From the NCBI GenBank assembly GCA_009918225.1, contig RGEP01000002.1, forward strand, positions 1 to 34,979: a DNA stretch of 34,979 bases, read 5' to 3'. Made by a program: the position numbers and the translations under genes. Within the stretch, counting starts at the first letter, position 1. Each line of letters begins with the position of its first letter. The stretch comes from Betaproteobacteria bacterium. Lineage in GTDB: Bacteria; Pseudomonadota; Gammaproteobacteria; Burkholderiales; Burkholderiaceae_C. This document shows, piece by piece, positions 25,206-34,792 of the stretch. The notes below the pieces were generated by a model, which saw only the letters and a program-made list of their open reading frames with translations, made no database searches and was not told the DNA's origin.

Positions 25206-26668
25206 GCCATCCAGCGCTTCTTTCTGAGCCGTCATCGGCCTTTTTGGGCTGGGCGGGCGTGGTCCGGTTGGGGCTGGTTCAGACCGCGCTGGGTGCGGTG
25301 GTGGTCCTCACCACCTCGACGCTCAACCGCGTGATGGTGGTTGAGCTGGCCTTGCCTGCCCTGCTGCCCGGCCTCTTGGTGGCGCTTCACTATGCGGTGC
25401 AGATCACCCGCCCTCGCATGGGCCACGGATCCGATACCGGCGGGCGCCGTACACCCTGGATCCTCGGGGGTATGGCGCTGCTGAGCTTGGGGGGCCTGTT
25501 GGCGGCGCTGGCCACCACCTGGATGCAAGACCGGTTTGCCGCTGGCGCGGCCCTGGCCACCCTGGCCTTCGTGTTTATCGGCTTGGGCGTGAGCGCCAGT
25601 GGCACCTCCCTGCTGGCCCTCCTGGCCAAGCGGGTGGCGCCGAACCGGCGCGGGCCCGCGGCCACGGTGGTGTGGCTGATGATGATCTTCGGTTTTGCGC
25701 TGACGGCTGGGGTGGCCGGCAAGCTATTGGACCCCTACACGCCCGAGCGCCTCTTGGCGGTCAGCGGATCGGTATCGGTGTTGGCCTTGCTGGTGGCTGC
25801 GTTGGCCCTGTGGCGGGTAGAACCGGCCAGCCCTGCGTCTTCGAATGGGCCAGCGGCGGCCCAGGTACACGGCACGGCCGCGTCCTCGGGCGCGCGTGCT
25901 GATGGCTTTCGAGCGGCGCTTGCCGATGTGTGGGCGGAGCCCGCAGCGCGGCGCTTCACCTTCTTTGTCTTCTTGTCGATGTTGGCTTACAGCTCACAGG
26001 ACCTGATCCTGGAGCCGTTCGCCGGATTGGTCTTTGGCTGGACGCCAGGAGAGTCCACAGCCCTGTCGGGTGTGCAGCATGGGGGCGTGCTGGTGGGCAT
26101 GCTGGTCGTGGCCGCCTGCACCGGTTGGGCGCGTGGGTGGTTGCGCAGCTTGGCCTTCTGGTCGGTTGGGGGTTGCCTCTTGTCTGCGGTGGCCTTGGCT
26201 CTGCTGGCAGCGGCAGGCCTTTATGGCCCTCCGTGGCCGCTGCGCGAGACGGTGGCACTGATGGGAGCGGCCAACGGTCTGTTTTCCATTGCGGCCATCG
26301 CGTCCATGATGCGCCTGGCCGGGCACGGGCGCGAGCAGCGCGAAGGCATGCGTGTGGGCTTGTGGGGTGCCGCGCAGGCCATGGCCTTCGGCCTGGGAGG
26401 CTTGGCCGGGGCGGCCGCCAGCGACCTGGCCCGTTGGCTGGTCAGCGACGTGGGCCTGGCCTATGCCTTGGTTTTTGCCGTCGAGGCCCTGTTGTTCGTG
26501 GGCGCTGCGGTCCTCGCGTGGCAGGTGTCTCGGTTGGCACCCTCGTCGCCGCCAGCGCTTCTTGGCGCTGCATCCGGTTCTGGCGCTGAGCCGACCGGTC
26601 TGCGCACAGAGCCCCCGCCATCCCCATCACACCGTCTGGGTGCGGCGCCGCCGCGCTTGGCCAGCTAG
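25202..26668 (+). CDS. PucC-family MFS protein between bchG and bchP
   Basis: 488 aa, GTG start; LNRVMVVELALPALLPGLLVALHYAVQITRPRMGHGSDTGGRRTPWILGGM; GTGA overlap with bchG. Confidence 0.88.
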   Translation: MSHPALLSEPSSAFLGWAGVVRLGLVQTALGAVVVLTTSTLNRVMVVELALPALLPGLLVALHYAVQITRPRMGHGSDTGGRRTPWILGGMALLSLGGLLAALATTWMQDRFAAGAALATLAFVFIGLGVSASGTSLLALLAKRVAPNRRGPAATVVWLMMIFGFALTAGVAGKLLDPYTPERLLAVSGSVSVLALLVAALALWRVEPASPASSNGPAAAQVHGTAASSGARADGFRAALADVWAEPAARRFTFFVFLSMLAYSSQDLILEPFAGLVFGWTPGESTALSGVQHGGVLVGMLVVAACTGWARGWLRSLAFWSVGGCLLSAVALALLAAAGLYGPPWPLRETVALMGAANGLFSIAAIASMMRLAGHGREQREGMRVGLWGAAQAMAFGLGGLAGAAASDLARWLVSDVGLAYALVFAVEALLFVGAAVLAWQVSRLAPSSPPALLGAASGSGAEPTGLRTEPPPSPSHRLGAAPPRLAS

Positions 26669-26677
26669 GAGAGCCCT

Positions 26678-27880
26678 ATGAGCCCGGATCTTTACGACGT
26701 GGTGGTCATCGGCGGCGGACCCGCCGGTGCAACCGCTGCGCATGACTTGGCGCGCCAGGGGCGCAGCGTGTTGCTGATCGACCGAATGGGCCGCGTCAAG
26801 CCCTGCGGTGGGGCCATACCTCCACGGTTGATTCGAGACTTCGACATCCCCGAGCACCTTTTGGTGGCGCGCGCCCAGTGCGCCCGCATGATTTCACCCA
26901 CCGACGCCAAGGTCGACATTCCAATCGAAGGCGGTTTCGTGGGCTTGGTGGACCGCGATGTGTTCGACGAGTGGTTGCGCGATCGGGCGGCACAGGCGGG
27001 GGCCCACCGCCGAATTGGGCGCTTCACCCGCGTGGAAAGCCCCGCCGATGGTCCTGCGGTGGTGCATTTCGAGGAGCGCCAGCGCGCCGGTGATGCCCAA
27101 TCGGTTGAGCGGTCGGTGAGGGCGCGTTGTGTGATCGGCGCGGACGGCGCGCGTTCGGAGGTGGCTCGCCAAGCGGTGGAGGGTGCTGAGAAGACCAAGT
27201 ATGTGTTTGCCTATCACGAGATCATTCGGGCGCCACAGCAGGGCCACCCTGATTACGATCCGGCGCGTTGCGATGTGTATTACCGCGGTCTTCTGTCCCC
27301 TGACTTCTACGGGTGGGTGTTTCCCCACGGCGCCACCATGAGTGTGGGCACGGGCAGTGCTGACAAGGGCTTTTCCTTGCGCGGTGCGGTGGCCGACCTG
27401 CGACAGGCGGCCGGCTTGGCGGGTACCGAAACCCTGCGCCGTGAGGGGGCGCCCATCCCACTGAAGCCGCTGCCGCGTTGGGATGATGGGCGCCACGTGG
27501 TGCTGGCTGGGGACGCCGCCGGGGTGGTGGCGCCGGCATCGGGCGAGGGCATCTACTACGCCATGTACGGGGGGCGACTGGCAGCCGACGCTGCGCAGGC
27601 CTTCTTGCAGTCGGGCCAGGCGCGCGACTTGGCTCAGGCACGGCGCCGCTTCATGAAGGACCATGGCAAGGTGTTCTGGGTGTTGGGCATGATGCAGCAC
27701 TTTTGGTACCGCAACGACAAGCGCCGGGAGCGCTTCGTGAGCATTTGCCGCGACAAGGATGTGCAACAACTGACCTTCGATGCGTACATGAACAAGGCGT
27801 TGGTCAAGGCCAAGCCGATGGCCCACGTGCGCATCTTTTTCAAGGACATGGCCCATCTGCTGGGGCTGGCTCGGGTGTAG
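26678..27880 (+). CDS. bchP: Geranylgeranyl diphosphate/bacteriochlorophyll reductase
   Basis: 400 aa; DVVVIGGGPAGATAAHDLARQGRSVLLIDR, KPCGGAIPPRLI, GDAAGVVAPASGEGIYYAM. Confidence 0.95.
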   Translation: MSPDLYDVVVIGGGPAGATAAHDLARQGRSVLLIDRMGRVKPCGGAIPPRLIRDFDIPEHLLVARAQCARMISPTDAKVDIPIEGGFVGLVDRDVFDEWLRDRAAQAGAHRRIGRFTRVESPADGPAVVHFEERQRAGDAQSVERSVRARCVIGADGARSEVARQAVEGAEKTKYVFAYHEIIRAPQQGHPDYDPARCDVYYRGLLSPDFYGWVFPHGATMSVGTGSADKGFSLRGAVADLRQAAGLAGTETLRREGAPIPLKPLPRWDDGRHVVLAGDAAGVVAPASGEGIYYAMYGGRLAADAAQAFLQSGQARDLAQARRRFMKDHGKVFWVLGMMQHFWYRNDKRRERFVSICRDKDVQQLTFDAYMNKALVKAKPMAHVRIFFKDMAHLLGLARV

Positions 27881-27895
27881 GGGCCCCCGGCCCAT

Positions 27896-28414
27896 ATGGA
27901 GCCCAGAGGCTCTGCATGGTGGCGCCCGCAGGCTTGGCCGCGGGATGTGCAGTGCGCCGTGGCCCTGATGGTGGTGGTGGCCAGCCTGGGTGGCTGGGCC
28001 ACCGACATCGGACCTTGGTATTTCTCGCTGGCACAACCGGCTTGGAAGCCGCCAGACGCCTGGTTCGGCCCGGTGTGGATGGTCCTGTACGTCACCACCG
28101 CTTGGGCCGGCGTGCGCACCTGGCGGCGCATGCCCGCTGCAGCAGGGCCCGCGCGCAGCGGCTTTGTGCTGGTGTGCTTGCTGCATGCTTTGCTCAATGT
28201 GCTGTGGAGCGTGTTGTATTTCACCTTGCGAAGACCCGACTGGGCCCTGGTCGAAGGCGTGGCCCTTTGGCTCACAGCCGCTTGGGCAGCCAGGTTGATG
28301 TCCCGGGTCGACCGCTTGTCGGGGCTGCTGATGCTGCCGCTGCTGCTGTGGTTGGCCGTGGCCTGGGCCCTGAATGCGGCGACGGTGCGGCTCAACCCGC
28401 CGTTTGGTGCTTGA
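27896..28414 (+). CDS. tspO: Tryptophan-rich sensory protein TspO/MBR
   Basis: 172 aa; WYFSLAQPAWKPPDAWFGPVWMVLYVTTAWAG and LLHALLNVLWSVLYFTLRRPDWALVE. Confidence 0.92.
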   Translation: MEPRGSAWWRPQAWPRDVQCAVALMVVVASLGGWATDIGPWYFSLAQPAWKPPDAWFGPVWMVLYVTTAWAGVRTWRRMPAAAGPARSGFVLVCLLHALLNVLWSVLYFTLRRPDWALVEGVALWLTAAWAARLMSRVDRLSGLLMLPLLLWLAVAWALNAATVRLNPPFGA

Positions 28415-28602
28415 GGTGGCTCAGTGGGCACACCATGGTGCGCGCATCAGCGTGGGTTTGGGATTGGGCTGGGGCGGAGCCAGATCCAGAGCCTGACACT
28501 TGGAATCAGGGCGTCCATAGGCCAGTGGTCTGCTCGGGATTGGCTTTGTGACAACATAGCCCTGCTGTCTTCCGGGCCTTTGTGCCCCTACCAGGAGAAA
28601 AC

Positions 28603-28914
28603 ATGAACACCAGCAACCGTCGCGTCTTCATCATGCAACTGGCCGCCGGCTCATCGCTGTTGGCCGCCGGGGCCGTGCAGGCCCAAGCCAAGGTGGACGA
28701 GAACGATGCGCAGGCCTCGGGCCTGGGATACAAGCACGACACCACGAAGGTTGACGCCAAGAAGTACCCCAAGCATGACAAGGCGCAGAAGTGCACCAAC
28801 TGCCAGTTGTTCCAAGGCAAAGCCTCAGACGCTTGGGGTGGCTGCCCTCTGTTTGCGGGCAAGCAAGTTGCCGGCAACGGCTGGTGCAGCGCCTACGCCA
28901 AGAAGGCCGGCTGA
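28603..28914 (+). CDS. High-potential iron-sulfur protein (HiPIP), exported
   Basis: RR-containing signal-like N-terminus (NRRVFIMQLAAGSSLLAAGAVQAQA); four-Cys pattern CTNCQLFQGKASDAWGGCPLFAGKQVAGNGWCSAY. Confidence 0.92.
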   Translation: MNTSNRRVFIMQLAAGSSLLAAGAVQAQAKVDENDAQASGLGYKHDTTKVDAKKYPKHDKAQKCTNCQLFQGKASDAWGGCPLFAGKQVAGNGWCSAYAKKAG

Positions 28915-28922
28915 GCCTGAAT

Positions 28923-28965
28923 CGGTGAACCTAGCGGAAGCACTGGCTTCGGTGCAGGTTCACCG
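28923..28965. terminator. Inverted repeat between convergent HiPIP and lipoprotein genes (candidate bidirectional terminator)
   Basis: CGGTGAACCT-N23-AGGTTCACCG, perfect 10-bp arms, with inner GAAGC-actg-GCTTC; no clear T-tract. Confidence 0.5.
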
Positions 28966-29332
28966 CGCGATCGTAGTTGAGGCCTCGTCCGGTCGCCGTG
29001 TCCACCACGGCGCCGGGCGCGCCCCCGATCAGCAAGTTGCCCACGAGCCCCAGGTTGGGCTTGGGCATCACCACCGTTGAGACGGTGCCCAACATTTCCC
29101 CGCGGCACTCCACGCTCAGCAGGTTCCAGGAGTTCGGCACCCGAACGTTGGCCGGCGTGTCAAAGCTGGTGCTGCTGCCGCCGCCCACCATCGTGCAGCG
29201 TGCGCCCACGTTCTGAACGGGCCCGCACGACGTCGTCACCAAGATCTCCGAATGGCGGTTGTTCGGCAGCACAACGCTGGCGCAGCCGCTCAACAGGAGG
29301 CTGGTCAGGATCAGCAAGCAGGGACGAAACAT
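28931..29332 (-). CDS. Putative lipoprotein of unknown function
   Basis: 133 aa; signal peptide with lipobox LLLSGCAS; remaining sequence not recognised. Confidence 0.65.
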   Translation of the reverse strand: MFRPCLLILTSLLLSGCASVVLPNNRHSEILVTTSCGPVQNVGARCTMVGGGSSTSFDTPANVRVPNSWNLLSVECRGEMLGTVSTVVMPKPNLGLVGNLLIGGAPGAVVDTATGRGLNYDRAVNLHRSQCFR

Positions 29333-29441
29333 GGCGGCGTGTTGGGGGTTGGCGTGAGAGGATCGGCTCCGTGCGGCCGTTCTTGAGTGGCCTCAAGGAT
29401 TCGGTGCTCAGGCCGATTCCCAAGGACTGAGGCTGACCAAT

Positions 29442-31382
29442 ATGAACACAAACGCTCGCTGGTTTTCACTGTTGCTGGTGGCGCTGCCCCTGGCCCTTGC
29501 GGGCTGCGGGGGAGGCGGCTCGGGCGCGTGCAGCGGGGCTTCCCTGGGATCCTTGGGTTCGCTGGCCTGTGGCTCCGGAGCGTCGAACCAGGCCCCGGTG
29601 GCCTTGATTGCAGGCCCTGCCTCCGTGGTGGTGCGCACCGCAGTCAACTTGGATGGTTCGGGCAGCAAAGACCCCGATGGGCAGACCCTCAGCTACCGCT
29701 GGGAGCTCAGCACCAAGCCAGTGGGCAGCTCCGCAGCCTTGAGCGATCTGACGGCAGCCCGCCCGGTCATTACCCCTGATGTGGTCGGATCCTATGTTGT
29801 GCGTTTGACGGTCAACGATGGCAAGACCGACAGCCCGCCGGTCAGCTTTACCTTTAATGTGACCCGCGTCAACAACCCGCCGGTTGCGCGTGCGGGGAGC
29901 GACATCACGGCCGTCAATGGAACGGAAGTGATCCTCAACGGCACGGCGAGCAGCGATCCAGACGGCGACTTGATTTCCTATCGGTGGGTGCTGTCGACAA
30001 AGCCGAGCGGGAGCACGGCCACCTTGGTCGGCGCAACCACGCCGCGTCCGTCCTTCACCCCGGATGTCAGTGGCAACTACGTGGTGTCCCTGGTCACCAG
30101 CGATGGTTCATTGAGCAGCGACGTCACCTTCGTGATCATCAGCTCTGGCGCGGCCAATGTGCCGCCAACGGCAGTGGCCTCGGGTCCCTCATCGGTTGTT
30201 TTGGTCGGAACCCGGGTGACATTGGATGCATCGGCCAGCTCCGATCCCAATGGTGATCTTTTGCGGTACAGCTGGCGCTGGATCTCCAAGCCGCTGGCCA
30301 GTCAATCCCTGCTCGGATTGGAAACCACGGCAAGGCCCGAGTTCGTGCCTGATCTGGCTGGCGACTATGTGCTTGGCCTGGTGGTCAGCGACGGACGCCT
30401 TAACAGCGGCGAGCGCACCCTGACGGTTCGAGCAGCGCGGACGGCAGCCCCGCTGGCCAATGCGGGCAGTACCCAGTCGGTCTTGGTGGGCTCCACGATC
30501 GACCTCGATGGAACCGGCACCCCCACGGGCGCCGGAGGCTTGACCAACGCAAGCCTGCTGTCATACCAGTGGGCACTGGTCTCCCGACCGGAAGGCAGCA
30601 GCAGCACGCGCACCATCCTCAACGCTGGATCATCACGCGCCCAATTCATTCCGGATGCCGTGGGCACGTATGTGTTTCGCCTAACGGTGACCGATTCCGT
30701 GGGCAGTTCTTCGAGCGATATCGTCACCGTTCGCGTGTCCCAGCGAAATGCGCCTCCTGTGGCCAGCGCTGGCGGCAACCGAACGGCACTTGTGGGGGAG
30801 ACGGTGGTGCTGGACGGAGGCGGCAGCACCGATGCCAACCCTGGTGATGTGTTGCGCTATGCCTGGCAGCTGGTGTCCAGCCCGACAACCCAACCGGCCA
30901 GCACGGCCAAACTCAGTCCTGCATCTAACACGGCAGGTACGGCTTCGACCAACAAGGTGGTTTCCATCACGCCTGACCAACCCGGAACCTATGTCGTCGC
31001 GCTGGTGGTCAACGATGGCACCGATTCCAGCGATACGGCCTTGGTCACCATTACCGTACGAGCTGCAAACCAGGCACCGGTTGCGGTCATCGCCGGTGCA
31101 GCAGGAACCACGGTGAGCGCGGGCAAGGCCACCGGCACCGTGGGTACTGTCATGACCTTTGATGGTCGCAACAGCACCGATGATGGACCCACGCAACTCC
31201 TGACCTATCGTTGGCGCCTAGAAGTCATCCCGACGGGCAGCACGCTGCGAATCACTGAACCGACGCTGGCCGTCTTGACGCTAAGGCCTGATCAGCCTGG
31301 ACAGTATGTGCTGCGATTGCAGGTGGACGATGGTGTGCTCAAGAGTGCAGATGTTCCCCTGGTGATCGTGGTCAATCCCTGA
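29442..31382 (+). CDS. Large lipoprotein with tandem PKD/Ig-like repeats
   Basis: 646 aa; lipobox LALAGCGGGG; about six repeats of form NxxPVAxAG...V.LDGSGSxDPDGD.LxYxWxLxxKPxGS...F.PDVxGxYVVxLxVxDG. Confidence 0.85.
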   Translation: MNTNARWFSLLLVALPLALAGCGGGGSGACSGASLGSLGSLACGSGASNQAPVALIAGPASVVVRTAVNLDGSGSKDPDGQTLSYRWELSTKPVGSSAALSDLTAARPVITPDVVGSYVVRLTVNDGKTDSPPVSFTFNVTRVNNPPVARAGSDITAVNGTEVILNGTASSDPDGDLISYRWVLSTKPSGSTATLVGATTPRPSFTPDVSGNYVVSLVTSDGSLSSDVTFVIISSGAANVPPTAVASGPSSVVLVGTRVTLDASASSDPNGDLLRYSWRWISKPLASQSLLGLETTARPEFVPDLAGDYVLGLVVSDGRLNSGERTLTVRAARTAAPLANAGSTQSVLVGSTIDLDGTGTPTGAGGLTNASLLSYQWALVSRPEGSSSTRTILNAGSSRAQFIPDAVGTYVFRLTVTDSVGSSSSDIVTVRVSQRNAPPVASAGGNRTALVGETVVLDGGGSTDANPGDVLRYAWQLVSSPTTQPASTAKLSPASNTAGTASTNKVVSITPDQPGTYVVALVVNDGTDSSDTALVTITVRAANQAPVAVIAGAAGTTVSAGKATGTVGTVMTFDGRNSTDDGPTQLLTYRWRLEVIPTGSTLRITEPTLAVLTLRPDQPGQYVLRLQVDDGVLKSADVPLVIVVNP

Positions 31383-31401
31383 GCCAGCCACCCAGCGAGC
31401 C

Positions 31402-31422
31402 CTCGCGAGCCTGGCTCGCGGG
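31402..31422 (+). terminator. Candidate terminator hairpin downstream of PKD-repeat gene
   Basis: CGCGAGCC-t-GGCTCGCG, perfect 8-bp arms ~20 nt after the stop codon; no strong T-tract. Confidence 0.45.
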
Positions 31423-31500
31423 CGAGCTCTTCAGGACACACGCATACACTGCTGCATCCGTTGCGTTGGATCGGCCCGAAGCCGGAACTGTGAGCGGCGG

Positions 31501-31585
31501 GCCGGCGTGGCGAAATCGGTAGACGCAAGGGACTTAAAATCCCTGCTCGCAAGGGGTGCGGGTTCGAGTCCCGCCGCCGGCACCA
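31501..31585 (+). tRNA. tRNA-Leu (anticodon UAA), CCA encoded
   Basis: Acceptor arms GCCGGCG/CGCCGGC; anticodon stem-loop AGGGA-CTTAAAA-TCCCT; T-arm GCGGG-TTCGAGT-CCCGC; A-CCA 3' end; long variable arm. Confidence 0.95.
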
Positions 31586-31589
31586 CCGA

Positions 31590-32918
31590 ATGACCCACCA
31601 GACCTGGTTCCCCCAAAACGCCCTGCAACCCGGCGTGCGGCCCCGCGAAGTGTGGGGTTGGGCCCTTTACGACTTTGCCAACTCGGGCTTCACCACGGTG
31701 GTCATCACGGCCGTGTTCAACGCCTATTTTGTGGGGGTCGTGGCTGGTGGCGCTGATTGGGCCACCCTGGCTTGGACCCTGACCCTTGGGGTCTCCAGTG
31801 CACTGGTGATGCTCACCATGCCGGCCCTGGGCGCCCATACCGACGCGCACCGTTCCAAGAAGCGCTGGCTGTCGGTGTCCACCGTCGGTTGTATCGCGGG
31901 CACTTTGGCTTTGGCCTGGTGTGGGCCCGGGGACTTGGTTCTGGCCGTGGTGGCGGTGGTCATGGCCAACCTCTTTTTTTCCTGGGGCGAGTCGCTGATC
32001 GCCTCCTTCCTGCCCGAGCTTGCGCGGCCTGAGGCCATGGGCCGTGTGTCGGGCTGGGGCTGGAGCTTGGGCTACTTGGGCGGCATGTTGGCCCTGGGCC
32101 TAAGCCTGGGCTATGTCTTGTGGGCGCAGGCTCAAGGGCAAACCGCGTCGCAGTTCGTGCCTGTGACCATGGTGATCACGGCCGTCGTGTTTGCACTGGC
32201 GGCCGTCTTTACCTTTGCTTGGCTGCACGAACGTGGGGCGGGGCCGGCTTCGGCTGGGACGGCTATCGATCCAGGGCCTGCACGGCGCACGACGCTGCGC
32301 GAGACGGCGACCGATTTGCTCCAGCGGCCTGAACACCGCAGCTTCTTGTGGCTGATGGGCTGTGCGTGCGCCTATCAGGCGGGAATCTCGGTGGTCATCG
32401 CGCTGGCGGCGGTCTATGCTGAACAGGCCATGGGCTTTGGGCAGACGCAGACCATGGCCTTGATTTTCCTGGTCAATATTGCAGCGGCTGCCGGCGCGTT
32501 TGCCTTCGGCTATTTCCAAGACCGCATCGGCCATCGCCGTGCTTTGTCCTTCACCCTGTGGGGCTGGGTGGGCATGACCCTGTTGGCGGTGGCCGCGCAG
32601 GGTCCCGCCCTGTTCTGGGTGGCGGCTGTGTTGGCGGGCCTGTGCATGGGCTCAAGCCAATCGGCCGGCCGTGCCATGGCCGGCCTGCTCGCCCCGTCTG
32701 AACGCGTGGCCGAGTTCTATGGCTTGTGGACCTTTGCCACCCGATTGGCCGCCATCGTGGGCCCCATCACCTACGGCTTGGTCACCTGGTTGACCTCAGG
32801 CAACCACCGTTTGGCCATCCTCAGCACGGGGCTGTTCTTCGTCGTTGGCCTCTTGCTCTTGAGACCGGTTCGCCTGCCCCCGCACGGCAACGTCACACCC
32901 GCAGCGGCTGGGCGCTGA
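31590..32918 (+). CDS. UMF1-family (Atg22-like) MFS transporter
   Basis: 442 aa; VRPREVWGWALYDFANSGFTTVVITAVFNAYF, multi-TM. Confidence 0.85.
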   Translation: MTHQTWFPQNALQPGVRPREVWGWALYDFANSGFTTVVITAVFNAYFVGVVAGGADWATLAWTLTLGVSSALVMLTMPALGAHTDAHRSKKRWLSVSTVGCIAGTLALAWCGPGDLVLAVVAVVMANLFFSWGESLIASFLPELARPEAMGRVSGWGWSLGYLGGMLALGLSLGYVLWAQAQGQTASQFVPVTMVITAVVFALAAVFTFAWLHERGAGPASAGTAIDPGPARRTTLRETATDLLQRPEHRSFLWLMGCACAYQAGISVVIALAAVYAEQAMGFGQTQTMALIFLVNIAAAAGAFAFGYFQDRIGHRRALSFTLWGWVGMTLLAVAAQGPALFWVAAVLAGLCMGSSQSAGRAMAGLLAPSERVAEFYGLWTFATRLAAIVGPITYGLVTWLTSGNHRLAILSTGLFFVVGLLLLRPVRLPPHGNVTPAAAGR

Positions 32919-33846
32919 TCGACCAAGACAGCCAGCGAAGCGCGAACGCTTCCAGGTCTATTGGCGATGCACTGGTCCACATCTCCAGGTCACCTTCGCT
33001 GGGCTTGAGCGTTTTCATCGCGTCCGGTATGTTCATCGTTTCACCATTCGATGACGCAAGCGGCGGCATCTCAGGAGTTGAGATTTCAAGAGGCGGCGCT
33101 GGGCGGGATGCATCGTCCACCAGGCTGGCGGCTCTTCGAGCCACGGCATCGGCGGTGTCCACCAGCGTCACACCAGGCCCCATGGCCGATTCGATCCAGC
33201 GGCGCGCAAAGGCATAGTGGGTACAGCCCAGGACCACGGTGTCCACCCGGGCCTTGCGCAAGGGTGCGGTGTGTTGGTCCACCAGGGCTTCAATCCTGGC
33301 CTCATCTCCCCGTTCAATGGCCAGGGCCAAGCCGGTGCAGCCTTGCGCGGTCACCTGGGCACCGCCGGCGTACTCGGCCAGCAAGCGGCTGAACCGTTGG
33401 CTTCGAAGGGTGGCTTGCGTGGCCATCACACCGATGCGCCGTGAGGCGGACTGCGCTACGGCCGGCTTGATGCCCGGCTCGATGCCCACAATGGCACAGT
33501 CGAGGTGTCGAGCTCTCAAGAGGGGAAGGGCTGCTGCCGTGGCGGTGTTGCAGGCCACCACCAACAACGCGGCGCCGCGTGAACGCAGAAAGTGGGCGAT
33601 TCGCAGGCTGCGGTCTTGCAACCAGGCCTCGTCGCGCTCACCGTAAGGTGCGTGGGCACTGTCGGCCGCATACACCAGGCGCGCCCGGGGCAGGCTGCGC
33701 CGCAGCGAGGGCAGCACCGACAGTCCGCCCACACCGGAATCAAACACGCCCACGGTCAAGCCCATCTGCGGGGTAAGCAGTCTGTCCGCAGGGTCTTGGA
33801 GGGCAGGGATGGCAGAGGCTGAGGGCATCTTGTGCAAAAATAGCAC
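32893..33846 (-). CDS. murI: Glutamate racemase
   Basis: 317 aa; [62 protein letters not shown]. The start may be slightly internal. Confidence 0.93.
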   Translation of the reverse strand: MLFLHKMPSASAIPALQDPADRLLTPQMGLTVGVFDSGVGGLSVLPSLRRSLPRARLVYAADSAHAPYGERDEAWLQDRSLRIAHFLRSRGAALLVVACNTATAAALPLLRARHLDCAIVGIEPGIKPAVAQSASRRIGVMATQATLRSQRFSRLLAEYAGGAQVTAQGCTGLALAIERGDEARIEALVDQHTAPLRKARVDTVVLGCTHYAFARRWIESAMGPGVTLVDTADAVARRAASLVDDASRPAPPLEISTPEMPPLASSNGETMNIPDAMKTLKPSEGDLEMWTSASPIDLEAFALRWLSWSISAQPLRV

Positions 33847-33953
33847 GGTCGTTCGATTCGGTCCTCGCCGGCCAAAAGCGTCAGGAAATCAGGGGGAACG
33901 CCCACCTAGAATCGATCGAAGCATTACATCATTTCCCAGCAGAGGAGCCCTTC

Positions 33954-34706
33954 ATGAAGGTCCTGGTCCCGGTCAAGCGGGTGGTCGACTACAACGTCAA
34001 GGTGCGCGTGAAATCAGACGGCACGGGCGTGGACATCGCCAATGTGAAGATGAGCATGAACCCCTTCGACGAGATTGCCGTGGAAGAGGCTGTGCGGCTC
34101 AAGGAGAAGGGGGTGGTGACCGAGGTCATTGCCGTGTCCTGTGGGGTGTCCCAATGCCAGGAAACGCTGCGCACCGCCATGGCCATCGGCGCCGACCGCG
34201 GCATCCTCGTGGAAACCGATGTGGAGCTGCAGCCTCTGGCCGTGGCCAAGCTGCTGCAGGCCCTGGTGGCCAAGGAACAGCCCCAGTTGGTGATCTTGGG
34301 CAAGCAGGCCATCGACGACGACTGCAATCAAACCGGCCAAATGTTGGCCGCTTTATCGGGACTGCCCCAGGCCACCTTCGCGTCGAAGGTGGAGGTGGCC
34401 GACGGCAAGGCCACGGTCACACGTGAGGTGGACGGTGGCCTGGAAACCTTGAGCATCCAGTTGCCGGCCGTGGTGACCACCGACCTGCGTCTGAATGAGC
34501 CGCGCTATGTGACCCTGCCCAACATCATGAAGGCCAAGAAGAAGACCTTGGATGTGGTCAAGCCCGAAGAGTTGGGAGTCGATGTGGCCCCGCGCATCCG
34601 CACCTTGAAGGTGTCGGAGCCGCCCAAGCGCAGCGCCGGCATCAAGGTGCCGGATGTGGCCACTTTGGTGGCCAAACTGAAGAACGAAGCGAAGGTCATC
34701 GGCTGA
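33954..34706 (+). CDS. etfB: Electron transfer flavoprotein beta subunit
   Basis: 250 aa; [51 protein letters not shown]. Confidence 0.95.
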   Translation: MKVLVPVKRVVDYNVKVRVKSDGTGVDIANVKMSMNPFDEIAVEEAVRLKEKGVVTEVIAVSCGVSQCQETLRTAMAIGADRGILVETDVELQPLAVAKLLQALVAKEQPQLVILGKQAIDDDCNQTGQMLAALSGLPQATFASKVEVADGKATVTREVDGGLETLSIQLPAVVTTDLRLNEPRYVTLPNIMKAKKKTLDVVKPEELGVDVAPRIRTLKVSEPPKRSAGIKVPDVATLVAKLKNEAKVIG

Positions 34707-34792
34707 GGCCGACCCTGTTTGAAGCCTGCAGTGCGGCCGCCAGCGCGGCACGCCCTCCAGCCCTCCCTACTTTGTGAGCCCGTGAGAATTTC

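Noticed and set aside
26894-28431. - strand ORFs opposite bchP and tspO (26894-28186, 27634-28431)
   Set aside because: Antisense to well-supported genes; compositionally biased translations.
29600-31380. DNA-level tandem repeat or CRISPR-like array in the PKD gene
   Set aside because: Repeats are protein-level and divergent in DNA; no short identical direct repeats with spacers.
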